This document shows positions 56,445-64,000 of a stretch of DNA of 64,000 bases, piece after piece. Source of the stretch: an uncultured Polaribacter sp. Its GTDB lineage: Bacteria > Bacteroidota > Bacteroidia > Flavobacteriales > Flavobacteriaceae. Under the pieces are notes generated by a model. It had not been told where the DNA came from. It worked only from the letters and a program-made list of their open reading frames with translations, and did no database searches. Numbering within the stretch: the first letter of the stretch is position 1; each line of letters starts with the position of its first letter. Both the position numbers and the translations under genes were made by a program. Location: contig NZ_CANMVP010000010.1 in the NCBI RefSeq assembly GCF_947501385.1, positions 62,001 to 126,000 on the forward strand. Reading direction: 5' to 3'.

Positions 56445-59420
56445 TTATTTTTTAATTATTTTCTTAGTTTGTACGTGTTGTTGCTCATCAATTACTTTAA
56501 GCATATATATTCCTGAAGCAAGATTACTCAAATCAACAACTGTATTCCCCTCTTTAATATCATAGGAAAGCACACTTTGTCCTGCAAAATTGATGACATC
56601 TAACTTAGCCGTTTTTGAACCGCTAATTTTAACATTAAGGATGTCTTTTACTGGATTTGGGAAGGTATAAAAGATACCATCAGCATCTGACGTTTCTAAG
56701 TCAAGCGTCACTTTTTCTGAACTTGTTTTTGATGAACTCGTACCATCAAACTCAAACCAATTAACATTGAATAAATAACCACTACCGCCGTTAAATACCA
56801 GATAAACATCATGTGTTCCGCTTACACTATTAATCGTTGAACCAGAGGTTGTATACGTTCCCCAACCGCCTGTGTTAGATATAGAAACTGTACCTATTAA
56901 AGTACCTGTAGGGCTTCCTAAACGTACTTCTATACTTCCTCCACTAGTGTTACTAGACGCTCTTACATCAATACTGTTTGCACAGGTTAAATCTATATTA
57001 CTGTACATAGCCCAGTCGCCATTCTCAATAAATCCTATATTAATACCTTCATCAGCAATTCCTGACATGCTATTAAAGTTTTCTGCTTGAATTCTTGAAA
57101 ATGTGGCACAAGAACTCGTCGCTTCTGTAATTGTAAAAGATACCCATGAACCTGTACTTGATGTTCCTGTCATTTTAACAGCTCCTGTGTTGTCAATCTG
57201 AAGCCTATTGTAGTTTACCGTTCCATCAGGAATGGTGAGAAAGTATGTTCCATTAGAAAGACCTTCTGAAAAACTGTAATATGTATTGGTACCATTTGCT
57301 GTGGTTTGGTTCATGTCCGCATCGGCGGTACCATCAGTTCTTAGTCGTGGCTTTGTTCCTCCTGCTGCAAGGTCAGTGTGCCAATAGCCATTACCATTGT
57401 CCACAAATTTCCATTCTACATCAGCTCCTGTTGTGGAAATAGAAGTTGTATAAGCATCTTCACTTTCTCCATTTGCAGCAAGCCGTAGATTCCATTGTGG
57501 GCAATCGATATAATACGTCTTGTTAGGATCGGGAACAAATGCGTTGTTCACCGCTAATTCACCAAACACTTGTACTTCGGCCAAGTTTAATGTAAGCCCA
57601 TTGTTTGATTGTACTCTAACAACCTGCCCAACAGCTCCTCCAGCATCTATGGTTACAGAAGGGTTAGGTGCACTGGTAATCGTTTCTGAATACGTCGTAG
57701 TACCAGTGCCATTTATAACAGATACTGTAAAATCAGATAATCTGCTTAAACAACAGTTATTGGTTCTATTAAATACATTAATGTTATCAATGCTATAACT
57801 ATCTCCTAAGTCTACCTCCCACCATGCATTAGGACCTTCAGAAGCAGTAACGGAACCACTACCAAAGTTTCCATTTGTGTCATTATCAATAGCACGAGAT
57901 GCTACACCTCCACTTAGTGTTGTGGATTGTGTTGCGGTACCGTTTAATGCAAGATTCGTGCCGCCACCAGTACCTCCAGTTACCGTCAACATTTGATGCT
58001 TAAATGGCGCATGACGATAATTATCGTTACCGTTCTGCCTTGCTGTAATACGAGTAATTCCAGCTCCAACAATACGAATTTGATTGTTAACAATAGTTGC
58101 AACAGCTGGATTAGAACTAATGTAGCTAACTGCTAAGCCAGAGCTTGCCGTAGCACCAGGATTAAAATCAGCACCACCTACTTGCTTATTAGAAAACGCA
58201 GAAAAAGTTATATTTTGAGCTGTTTTAACCTCTTCTCCTGCTAAAAAGGCACATGCAGGTCTTACATATGGAGTGAAATCAATTTCATTCTCTTCCATTT
58301 TTTGATTAACATAGGTCAAGACAGCGTCTTCGTCGGCAATTATCGTTCCATCAGTTGTAGTACCTGAAAACGTAATTGCTCCGCCGGCCATAGTAATTTT
58401 CTTTGTCATTCTATAAGCTACTTCATTAGTCATTCTCAATGTAGCACTAGCCACAGACCATTGCTGCCTCATAGGCATAAACATATGCTTCAAAATATTT
58501 TTGCCTTCAAAAAGCTGATAGTTGCTCTCTTGAATATCTGGAATAGTGAATTCTTCATGCGCCCATGAATCACCTCTACCACCTTGCCCTAAAGGAAAGA
58601 TATGTCCGCCGGTGAAATCACCTTCAACATCATTCATTGCATATTTTATGACACCATAAGGATCGGGATCGTCATCATCGCAGCCATCTAATAATACGGT
58701 CATATTACTACCATCTGGATTTTTGAAAACCGACTTGTCTGTATTTATTGAAAAAATCATATTTGGGTCAAGCGCACGCATCATCGCTACAAGTTGGATG
58801 TTTCTTACGTTCATAGCAGCAGCATCTAGCCAATATCCATCTACGCCCATTTCTTTAAAACGTTTCATGTAGCCTTCCATTAGATTGGTTCTGGCCGCAT
58901 ATTCATCGCCACCAAAGTATTGATTTACGTAAGCATACCATTCATCGTAAGCATCCGATGAAGTATCTACAGCTGTAAATTCCTTACAATTAAGATATAG
59001 GAGTACTTTTTTACCAGCATCCTTAAACACTTTGATTACATCAATGATGACTTGTTCGTTGTTGTCATCTTTGTTTGGAACGAATTCTTCACTTATAACA
59101 AAGTCAGGATTTCCCGTTACCGCATGAACATTCGGATTATACCTTAATGTAAATTTATTTGTTCTAGCATTTTGTGTCATGTTAGTAAGTACATGCCCCA
59201 TAGTAGGATACTTGGCTACCATTTCCTGAGCTCCTGCTACATAATCATAACCATTAGCTATATATTGATCTAGTTGCGGGCCACCCCTAACATATAGACG
59301 GGCGCCCCAGGAGCCTTCCAGCCATTGTACTTTTGTGTTAGGATCAGTTACCTGTGCATACCCAGTGATTGAGAGTAGCATCAATGTTAGGAAAAAAATA
59401 GTTTTAATTTTTTTAATCAT
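56445..59420 (-). CDS. SWGVRL-family TIM-barrel protein with F-type lectin, trefoil-like, CBM6-like and T9SS domains
   Basis: A 991-residue exported protein, the largest family member. Domains in order: signal peptide (GYAQ); SWGARL barrel (about 36-400) with Asp199 in DGYWLDA and His272 in FTGGHIF; one Ig-like repeat (about 410-490); F-type lectin/CBM47-like domain (about 495-630; FNRTNNCC.SRLSDF); a beta-trefoil-like region (about 640-785; KTYYIDCPQWNLRLAANG); a CBM6-like domain (about 790-910; RIQAENFNSMSG, IGFIENGDWAMY); T9SS domain (about 925-991). The barrel is very close to that of the 53510 gene, so the pair arose by recent duplication with different appended modules. It is probably extracellular and acts on polymer. 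Confidence 0.75.
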   Translation of the reverse strand: MIKKIKTIFFLTLMLLSITGYAQVTDPNTKVQWLEGSWGARLYVRGGPQLDQYIANGYDYVAGAQEMVAKYPTMGHVLTNMTQNARTNKFTLRYNPNVHAVTGNPDFVISEEFVPNKDDNNEQVIIDVIKVFKDAGKKVLLYLNCKEFTAVDTSSDAYDEWYAYVNQYFGGDEYAARTNLMEGYMKRFKEMGVDGYWLDAAAMNVRNIQLVAMMRALDPNMIFSINTDKSVFKNPDGSNMTVLLDGCDDDDPDPYGVIKYAMNDVEGDFTGGHIFPLGQGGRGDSWAHEEFTIPDIQESNYQLFEGKNILKHMFMPMRQQWSVASATLRMTNEVAYRMTKKITMAGGAITFSGTTTDGTIIADEDAVLTYVNQKMEENEIDFTPYVRPACAFLAGEEVKTAQNITFSAFSNKQVGGADFNPGATASSGLAVSYISSNPAVATIVNNQIRIVGAGITRITARQNGNDNYRHAPFKHQMLTVTGGTGGGTNLALNGTATQSTTLSGGVASRAIDNDTNGNFGSGSVTASEGPNAWWEVDLGDSYSIDNINVFNRTNNCCLSRLSDFTVSVINGTGTTTYSETITSAPNPSVTIDAGGAVGQVVRVQSNNGLTLNLAEVQVFGELAVNNAFVPDPNKTYYIDCPQWNLRLAANGESEDAYTTSISTTGADVEWKFVDNGNGYWHTDLAAGGTKPRLRTDGTADADMNQTTANGTNTYYSFSEGLSNGTYFLTIPDGTVNYNRLQIDNTGAVKMTGTSSTGSWVSFTITEATSSCATFSRIQAENFNSMSGIADEGINIGFIENGDWAMYSNIDLTCANSIDVRASSNTSGGSIEVRLGSPTGTLIGTVSISNTGGWGTYTTSGSTINSVSGTHDVYLVFNGGSGYLFNVNWFEFDGTSSSKTSSEKVTLDLETSDADGIFYTFPNPVKDILNVKISGSKTAKLDVINFAGQSVLSYDIKEGNTVVDLSNLASGIYMLKVIDEQQHVQTKKIIKK

Positions 59421-59455
59421 AATTTAGTGGTTTTAATAAAAGTTAATATTTAGTT

Positions 59456-59590
59456 TAATTATTTTAATAGTTTAAACGTATTTTTCATTTACTACATGCA
59501 AGAATATATATTCCTAAAGCAATACTACTTACATGAATAACTACATTTTACTCATTTCACTCTTTAATATCAGCTAGTAAAATGTTATTC
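59456..59590 (-). pseudogene. Decayed T9SS C-terminal domain fragment (second relic)
   Basis: It is the same type of relic as at 55986, more decayed (in-frame stops after DIKE). It lies about 35-170 bp upstream of the start codon of the 991-residue protein and so may be transcribed as its 5' leader. Confidence 0.6.
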
Positions 59591-59857
59591 TAATCGGCGT
59601 ATCAATTTACTATTTTGTAAGAAAAATTAGTTTCTGATATTAACCAATTCTTTGTTTAAAACAACCTTTTTATTACACTTCGTCGAATATTCATAGAAAT
59701 AAATGGGTTATTGTAAAAGTTTTAGGTTTTGGAATATTTATTGAAGAAATTTGACACTGGATATTCTTATTCTTTAATAACCATTGCCACAAGGTTTTTA
59801 TGTAATTTGTTTTGTATTAGTATAAAATTTTTATAGGGATGAGTATTATAAAAAAAT

Positions 59858-59879
59858 ACTGATGATTTCGATCACCAGT
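59858..59879 (-). terminator. Rho-independent terminator after the 659-residue protein gene
   Basis: Minus-strand reading ACTGGTGAT-CGAA-ATCATCAGT, a 9-bp stem with one G-U wobble, followed by ATTTTTTT. Relative to the 56388 copy the stem has changed, but pairing survives only on the minus-strand transcript (G-U); the plus strand would have an A-C mismatch. Confidence 0.75.
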
Positions 59880-59945
59880 ATTTTTCAATTATGCAATTGT
59901 TTTTTTAAAACTTACCACCGATTAAAGTCGGCGACATATTTATTT

Positions 59946-61925
59946 CTAGTTCTTAATTATTTTTCTTGAGACTGTTTTATATTCATTAGAAATTCTTATA
60001 AGGTAAAAACCTGAAGATAATCCACTAACATCAATGGAAGTTGTTCCATTTTTAACAACACCAGAAAGTAATATTTGACCCGTATAATTAACAATGGAAT
60101 AGGAAGCTTCTTCTGAGTTTCTAAAATCAATATTAATGCTATCTGACGTTGGATTTGGATATACCAGGAGTTTATCTGCTTTTGAGTTATCTTCAATTCC
60201 AAGTATAACGTCTCCAAATACTTGTACTTCAGCTAAATTTAAATTAGTGTCGGTAAGGTTCGATTCAATTCTTATAACCTGACCAACAGCAGCACTAGCG
60301 TTTATGGTTACATCAGGATTAGGTGTTGTAGTAATTGTTTGTGAATATGTTTGATTACCATTACTATCATAAACAAACAACGTAAAATCACTCAACCTTT
60401 GAATACAACAATTATCTATTCTGTTAAATATATTAATGATGTTAATATTGTATTCATCACCAAGATCTACCTCCCACCAAGCTTTAGATTCTAAAGTACC
60501 TTCAGCAACGGTTACAGAACCACGATTATAAACACCATCTGTATTATTATCAATAGCAAGTTCTGGTCCGCGATTATTTAATGTTGTAGATTGCGTTGCC
60601 GTACCGTTTAATGCTAGGTTTTCACCTAATTCAGGGACTACGTTAACTATACTATTATCAGTGAATCCTCCATCATCAGTAGTTGCTGTAATAGTTACTA
60701 TTCCTTCAGCTATTGGTGTAACCAATCCGCTAGCACTTACAGTAGCAATTAAATTATTATCCGAAGTCCAATTAACAGCCTTATTGAGTGCATGATAGGG
60801 AGTAACATTAGCTGTTAATTGTATTGTGTTATTTAGAGATAAATCTACTTCATCTGGTGTTACAGATACATTTGAAACATTGTTTGTATTGTTTAGGTAA
60901 GCCGCAACTGTAGCATCAATATCTAGTAATTGATTGAATTGAGGACTTGCAAATCCATTACCTTCTCGTGCAACCGCCCATGAGTACATACCGCCTCCTG
61001 CCATGGCTCGTGTTGTCCATTCAATAGCTTGAGCAGTTGGAAAATCAGCAGCACCATCTCTCCATTTTCGTTGAAAAGGCATTAAAATAGATCCAAGAGC
61101 CGTTCCTTCACTAGGGTCAGGGTTTCCATTTAAATCAATCCATGGTCCAGCTTCAATGTTTTCAACCATACCTACATTACTCAAGGTCCAAGTAGGTTGA
61201 GTGTTTACAGCCACAGGATGCCCTGCTGTGTAATCACAAAATTTAGTTCCTTGCCTAATGGGCATTCCTGTTTTAACGTGAAATGCAATCATAGCATCTG
61301 GATTACCTGTTCTAATAGCGCTTACAAATAATTCGTGTTCATCAGTTGTCATAACACTAGCACGATCTACCCACCAACCATCAATTTTATTACCAAACTT
61401 CACAGCATAGTATTCAAGTATTTTTGCAACTCCTTCGTAATGTGTAAATCCTTCAGATGAAAGATAGGTATTCCATGTATTCATTTGAGCAGCTGTTAGA
61501 TATTGGGAATCCATACCTGTTCTACTGAAATACACCATAACTTTTAACCCACGTTGTTTTAAAGCATCAAGTACTTCACCAAAAAAATCACGTTTTGGAA
61601 ACAAATCACTTCCCATAATAGCTTCCATTTCAGGATATGGAGACGAATACCAACTCGCTTGATGTCCTCTGTGTATATTGATGTTTACATGGGTTATCGT
61701 TGTTAATTGATTTATTTGTTGCATAAATAAATCTACATCAAAATTCTCTGCATTTATGCCAGACCCATCTGGAAAAGCAATATCGTAAGCAGTAGGAAGA
61801 AGGATACGAACACCCCAGGTTCCTCTAAAGTCTACTGAACGACTATGCTTTCCTTCTAGTTGTGCTTTAGCTGTTATAGAAAAAGCGATAAGCATTAATA
61901 ACAGAATAATTTTTTGTTTTTTCAT
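59946..61925 (-). CDS. Divergent SWGVRL-type TIM-barrel protein with Big2, F-type lectin and T9SS domains
   Basis: A 659-residue exported protein. The barrel (about 25-340) keeps the family frame but has diverged: GTWGVRI near 35, THVNINIHRGHQASWY near 78, KVMVYFSRTG near 128, then DGWWVDR with Asp187 and YTAGHPVAV with His236. The Asp-to-His distance is 49 residues, against 73-83 in the other copies. A Big2-type Ig domain follows (about 353-432), then an F-type lectin/CBM47-like domain (about 436-580; FNRIDNCC.QRLSDF) and a T9SS domain (about 590-659). It is probably another extracellular fucan-active enzyme with a different cleavage mode. The family link rests on shared motifs and context. 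Confidence 0.65.
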   Translation of the reverse strand: MKKQKIILLLMLIAFSITAKAQLEGKHSRSVDFRGTWGVRILLPTAYDIAFPDGSGINAENFDVDLFMQQINQLTTITHVNINIHRGHQASWYSSPYPEMEAIMGSDLFPKRDFFGEVLDALKQRGLKVMVYFSRTGMDSQYLTAAQMNTWNTYLSSEGFTHYEGVAKILEYYAVKFGNKIDGWWVDRASVMTTDEHELFVSAIRTGNPDAMIAFHVKTGMPIRQGTKFCDYTAGHPVAVNTQPTWTLSNVGMVENIEAGPWIDLNGNPDPSEGTALGSILMPFQRKWRDGAADFPTAQAIEWTTRAMAGGGMYSWAVAREGNGFASPQFNQLLDIDATVAAYLNNTNNVSNVSVTPDEVDLSLNNTIQLTANVTPYHALNKAVNWTSDNNLIATVSASGLVTPIAEGIVTITATTDDGGFTDNSIVNVVPELGENLALNGTATQSTTLNNRGPELAIDNNTDGVYNRGSVTVAEGTLESKAWWEVDLGDEYNINIINIFNRIDNCCIQRLSDFTLFVYDSNGNQTYSQTITTTPNPDVTINASAAVGQVIRIESNLTDTNLNLAEVQVFGDVILGIEDNSKADKLLVYPNPTSDSINIDFRNSEEASYSIVNYTGQILLSGVVKNGTTSIDVSGLSSGFYLIRISNEYKTVSRKIIKN

Positions 61926-61964
61926 AGTTTTATCGTTTCATTTAAAAGTGCTAATTGGTTAAAT

Positions 61965-63911
61965 CTATTTTTTAATTATCCTTCTTGTGTAGGTTTTATA
62001 GTCACCAGAAACTTTTACAATGTATAAACCTGAAGAGAAATTTCTAAGGTCGATAGTATTTCTTCCGTTTCGAATAACATCAGAATGGATGGTTTTACCT
62101 AAGTTATCGACAATTTCTATTTCAGCAGCCTCTGCTTTAAAGCCTTTCAAATCAATAGTAATGCTATCAGACACTGGATTTGGATATACCAAGAGTTTAT
62201 CTGTTTTTATACTATCTTCAATTCCAAGAGTACCCGTAACTTTTACATGGGTTTGCTTGTATTGTCTGTATTCAGCATTTGGAATTGAAACTGTTTTTGT
62301 ACCAATAAAACTTGTTTTATATAAGTCTGAGGTTATATTGGATATTGTAGTACCATCTGGGAATGTGTAGTCATCACCCGAGTTTATTGTTATAGTTTCA
62401 AATTCATTAACGGTAGCTCTACTATCACTAAATCCTAGTAGTTTAATGTCGGCTGTTACACCATTCCAAGGGTAAAGCTCTTTTGGGTTAGCTGCACGAA
62501 CAGCAGAATATAGATCTGATGTTACTTGAGATACTCCAGATGAATTGGTAACTACGAAAATAGGGAAACTATTTTCGTATGGCTGCAACTTTAAATCAAG
62601 ACCTTGCGAAACACCAGTTGTATTAGCAGCTGTAATGGTATTTCCAGATTCCTCAAAGTAATAACTTGTGTCATCTGAAGCAGTTTTTGGCATATTGCGT
62701 AATTCATGTCTCGTATGATTTTTATAAGTAGATCCAGCGGATTGTATGGCATCTACATCATTACCCAATGCAATAAAATATCTATAGTTTACCAAATCTC
62801 CTTGATAAATATCCGTATCAAGTCGGATAGTAGTAAAGTTATTCTGCGCTTTAGCAGTATTAACAAAACCAAACTTATTTATACCAGCACCATTATCAAA
62901 TATAAATCCGTATCCAGCTCCAGGATTAATTTGGTTATCTCCTGCAGTAAAAGCTACCCAACCATCTGTAGTTGTATTATTAATAGTGGTTCCCCAACCT
63001 TGACCACTTTTCTCAGCATATGTACCATTTGAACTCGACATGTATATACGGTTATGCGTATTATCATTATTACAAGTATAAGGTGCATTAATTCTGTCTA
63101 ATACAGGAGTTCTAAAAGCTTCATCAAAAGTATCCGCATAGTATCCGCTAGTGGTATGATCACCAAAGTTATACAATGCCTGGTCTACTTGAAGAATTCC
63201 ATTCCCGACATTACGATATTTCGTCCAAATCAATATCTCAGTGTAAAATTTACTATCTCTCGTGGCTTTTGGGTGTCCAATTTGCAACCAAGCTACCGTA
63301 CTGTATTCTTCAAGCGCGCTATTGTAATAATCTGCTAGCTGAAAACCATAAAAAGGTTTATAACCAGTTTCAGCAATATTGCCATAAGCCCCACCTTGAT
63401 GATAGATAATTTTATCTTTTATTGGAGCTTGGGCATTTCCTTGATGCTCAACGTTATTACCCACCATATGCCAAACAGCTTCTGTCCATTGGTTATAATA
63501 AGTACCATCTATTTGTATATTAGTTGGCGCTCCTCTTTGTTTTGGTATACATTCTCCATTACTATTTCTATAAGAGTAGAGACCTCCACCTGTTGAAACA
63601 CTAGCTTGATAAGATAGATTAGGGTTGGCATCGGTATACGATAGCCGCGCCATAAATAGGTCGCTTTCTAAATTAGTATTGTTCCATGGACGATTTGCTT
63701 CAGTACCATAAGAAGTACTATACGCTTTAGTAAAACTAAATCCAGAGGAACTTAATTTCGCTGGTTGGGTATATTGGGAGTCGTATGCAGCGAATTTAGA
63801 AAAAATATCACTGAGCTCCTGTTGATTTTGACTCTGAGCATGTAATAAGGAGGATATTCCACAAATTAAAAGTGATGTAAAAAGTAGTTTTAATTTTCTA
63901 AAATTTTTCAT
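61965..63911 (-). CDS. Large T9SS-exported protein of unknown function
   Basis: A 648-residue protein with a signal peptide (LLHAQ) and a T9SS domain at about 572-648. The sorting domain is nearly identical to that of the 53510 gene (DLKGFKAEAAEI), which ties them to shared ancestry or gene conversion. The main body (about 30-440) is rich in Tyr, Asn and Trp and beta-strand-like, with WTEAVWHMVGNNVEHQGNA, KIIYHQGGAYGN and WLQIGHPKATRD, reminiscent of large beta-sandwich proteins. I recognise no family. It is the first gene of the secreted cluster, 39 bp before the 659-residue TIM-barrel gene, so it is likely co-transcribed and acts on the same glycan. Confidence 0.75.
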   Translation of the reverse strand: MKNFRKLKLLFTSLLICGISSLLHAQSQNQQELSDIFSKFAAYDSQYTQPAKLSSSGFSFTKAYSTSYGTEANRPWNNTNLESDLFMARLSYTDANPNLSYQASVSTGGGLYSYRNSNGECIPKQRGAPTNIQIDGTYYNQWTEAVWHMVGNNVEHQGNAQAPIKDKIIYHQGGAYGNIAETGYKPFYGFQLADYYNSALEEYSTVAWLQIGHPKATRDSKFYTEILIWTKYRNVGNGILQVDQALYNFGDHTTSGYYADTFDEAFRTPVLDRINAPYTCNNDNTHNRIYMSSSNGTYAEKSGQGWGTTINNTTTDGWVAFTAGDNQINPGAGYGFIFDNGAGINKFGFVNTAKAQNNFTTIRLDTDIYQGDLVNYRYFIALGNDVDAIQSAGSTYKNHTRHELRNMPKTASDDTSYYFEESGNTITAANTTGVSQGLDLKLQPYENSFPIFVVTNSSGVSQVTSDLYSAVRAANPKELYPWNGVTADIKLLGFSDSRATVNEFETITINSGDDYTFPDGTTISNITSDLYKTSFIGTKTVSIPNAEYRQYKQTHVKVTGTLGIEDSIKTDKLLVYPNPVSDSITIDLKGFKAEAAEIEIVDNLGKTIHSDVIRNGRNTIDLRNFSSGLYIVKVSGDYKTYTRRIIKK

Positions 63912-63958
63912 GATTTATTTAGTTTCAGTTTATTTAAAAACTATATTTAATTATATAA

Positions 63959-64000
63959 GTTAACCCGTTGTGCATTTTGATAAATTCTGTCAATTCGAGT
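63959..64000. repeat. Edge of an intergenic repeat
   Basis: GTTAACCCGTTGTGCATTTT and then TGTCAATTCGAGT match the two ends of the repeat cluster at 23672-24060. The element continues beyond the window. Confidence 0.5.

Larger units (their letters stand above)
59421..59945. other. Intergenic region, paralogous to 55952-56444
   Basis: This 525-bp gap repeats the order of the other region: T9SS relic next to the following gene's start, AT-rich stretch, then terminator. Shared blocks include TATTAACCAATT, TTGTAAAAGTTTTRGGTTTTG and ATTCTTATTCTTTAA. The two gaps therefore belong to a duplicated gene-plus-spacer unit. Confidence 0.6.

Noticed and set aside
1..64000. Carrageenan, agar or ulvan as the target of the locus
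   Set aside because: No GH16, GH82 or ulvan-lyase-like gene was seen. The GH29, GH95-like and F-type lectin content fits fucose-containing glycans better.

Overview
The window is AT-rich DNA from a marine member of the Bacteroidota, most likely a Flavobacteriaceae. The evidence is a SusC/SusD pair, a hybrid two-component regulator, type IX secretion C-terminal domains (YPNP...KIIKK), lipoprotein signals and the virtual absence of Shine-Dalgarno sites. It is almost entirely one large polysaccharide utilization locus (PUL). The cargo is nine type I sulfatases (all with Cys formylglycine motifs), three GH29-type fucosidase genes (one with a stop codon), a GH95-like enzyme, two beta-helix/PDZ enzymes resembling GH141, two beta-propeller glycosidases, an esterase, and four secreted TIM-barrel proteins plus a fragment of a shared SWGVRL family, three of which carry F-type (fucose-lectin-like) domains. 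This points to a sulfated, probably acetylated, fucose-containing polysaccharide (fucoidan or sulfated fucan). That target is inferred; the sequence does not prove it.

Layout. 1-1458: a redoxin gene cut by the window edge and a GH43-like gene, both minus. 2302-6474: the HTCS regulator, plus strand. 6565-12629: GH95-like, propeller and TIM-barrel genes on minus, with a truncated TIM-barrel fragment on plus between repeats. 12880-32799: a long minus-strand run of six sulfatases, GH29, two beta-helix enzymes, a frameshifted esterase and a frameshifted TIM-barrel hydrolase. 33545-43212: plus-strand T9SS protein, SusC, SusD, GH29 and a second TIM-barrel hydrolase. 43358-51347: minus-strand run of three sulfatases, a DUF1080 protein and two ThuA-like proteins. 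51826-53154: GH29 pseudogene, plus. 53510-63911: minus-strand cluster of four T9SS-exported proteins, three of them candidate endo-acting enzymes.

How it could work: T9SS-exported TIM-barrel proteins would bind and cut the polymer outside the cell, SusC/D would import oligosaccharides, and sulfatases, fucosidases and an esterase would strip them in the periplasm. The HTCS would sense a released fragment. I found 15-bp direct repeats (CTCTWATNNNTCAAA) at exact 21-bp spacing upstream of five transcription units. That is the geometry expected for an AraC-type output domain, so these are candidate HTCS operators.

The locus also looks as if it is being reworked: one nonsense mutation, two frameshifts, one truncated gene, two decayed secretion-domain relics, a MITE-like element and several families of structured intergenic repeats. 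No rRNA, tRNA, CRISPR array, transposase or integrase was seen.
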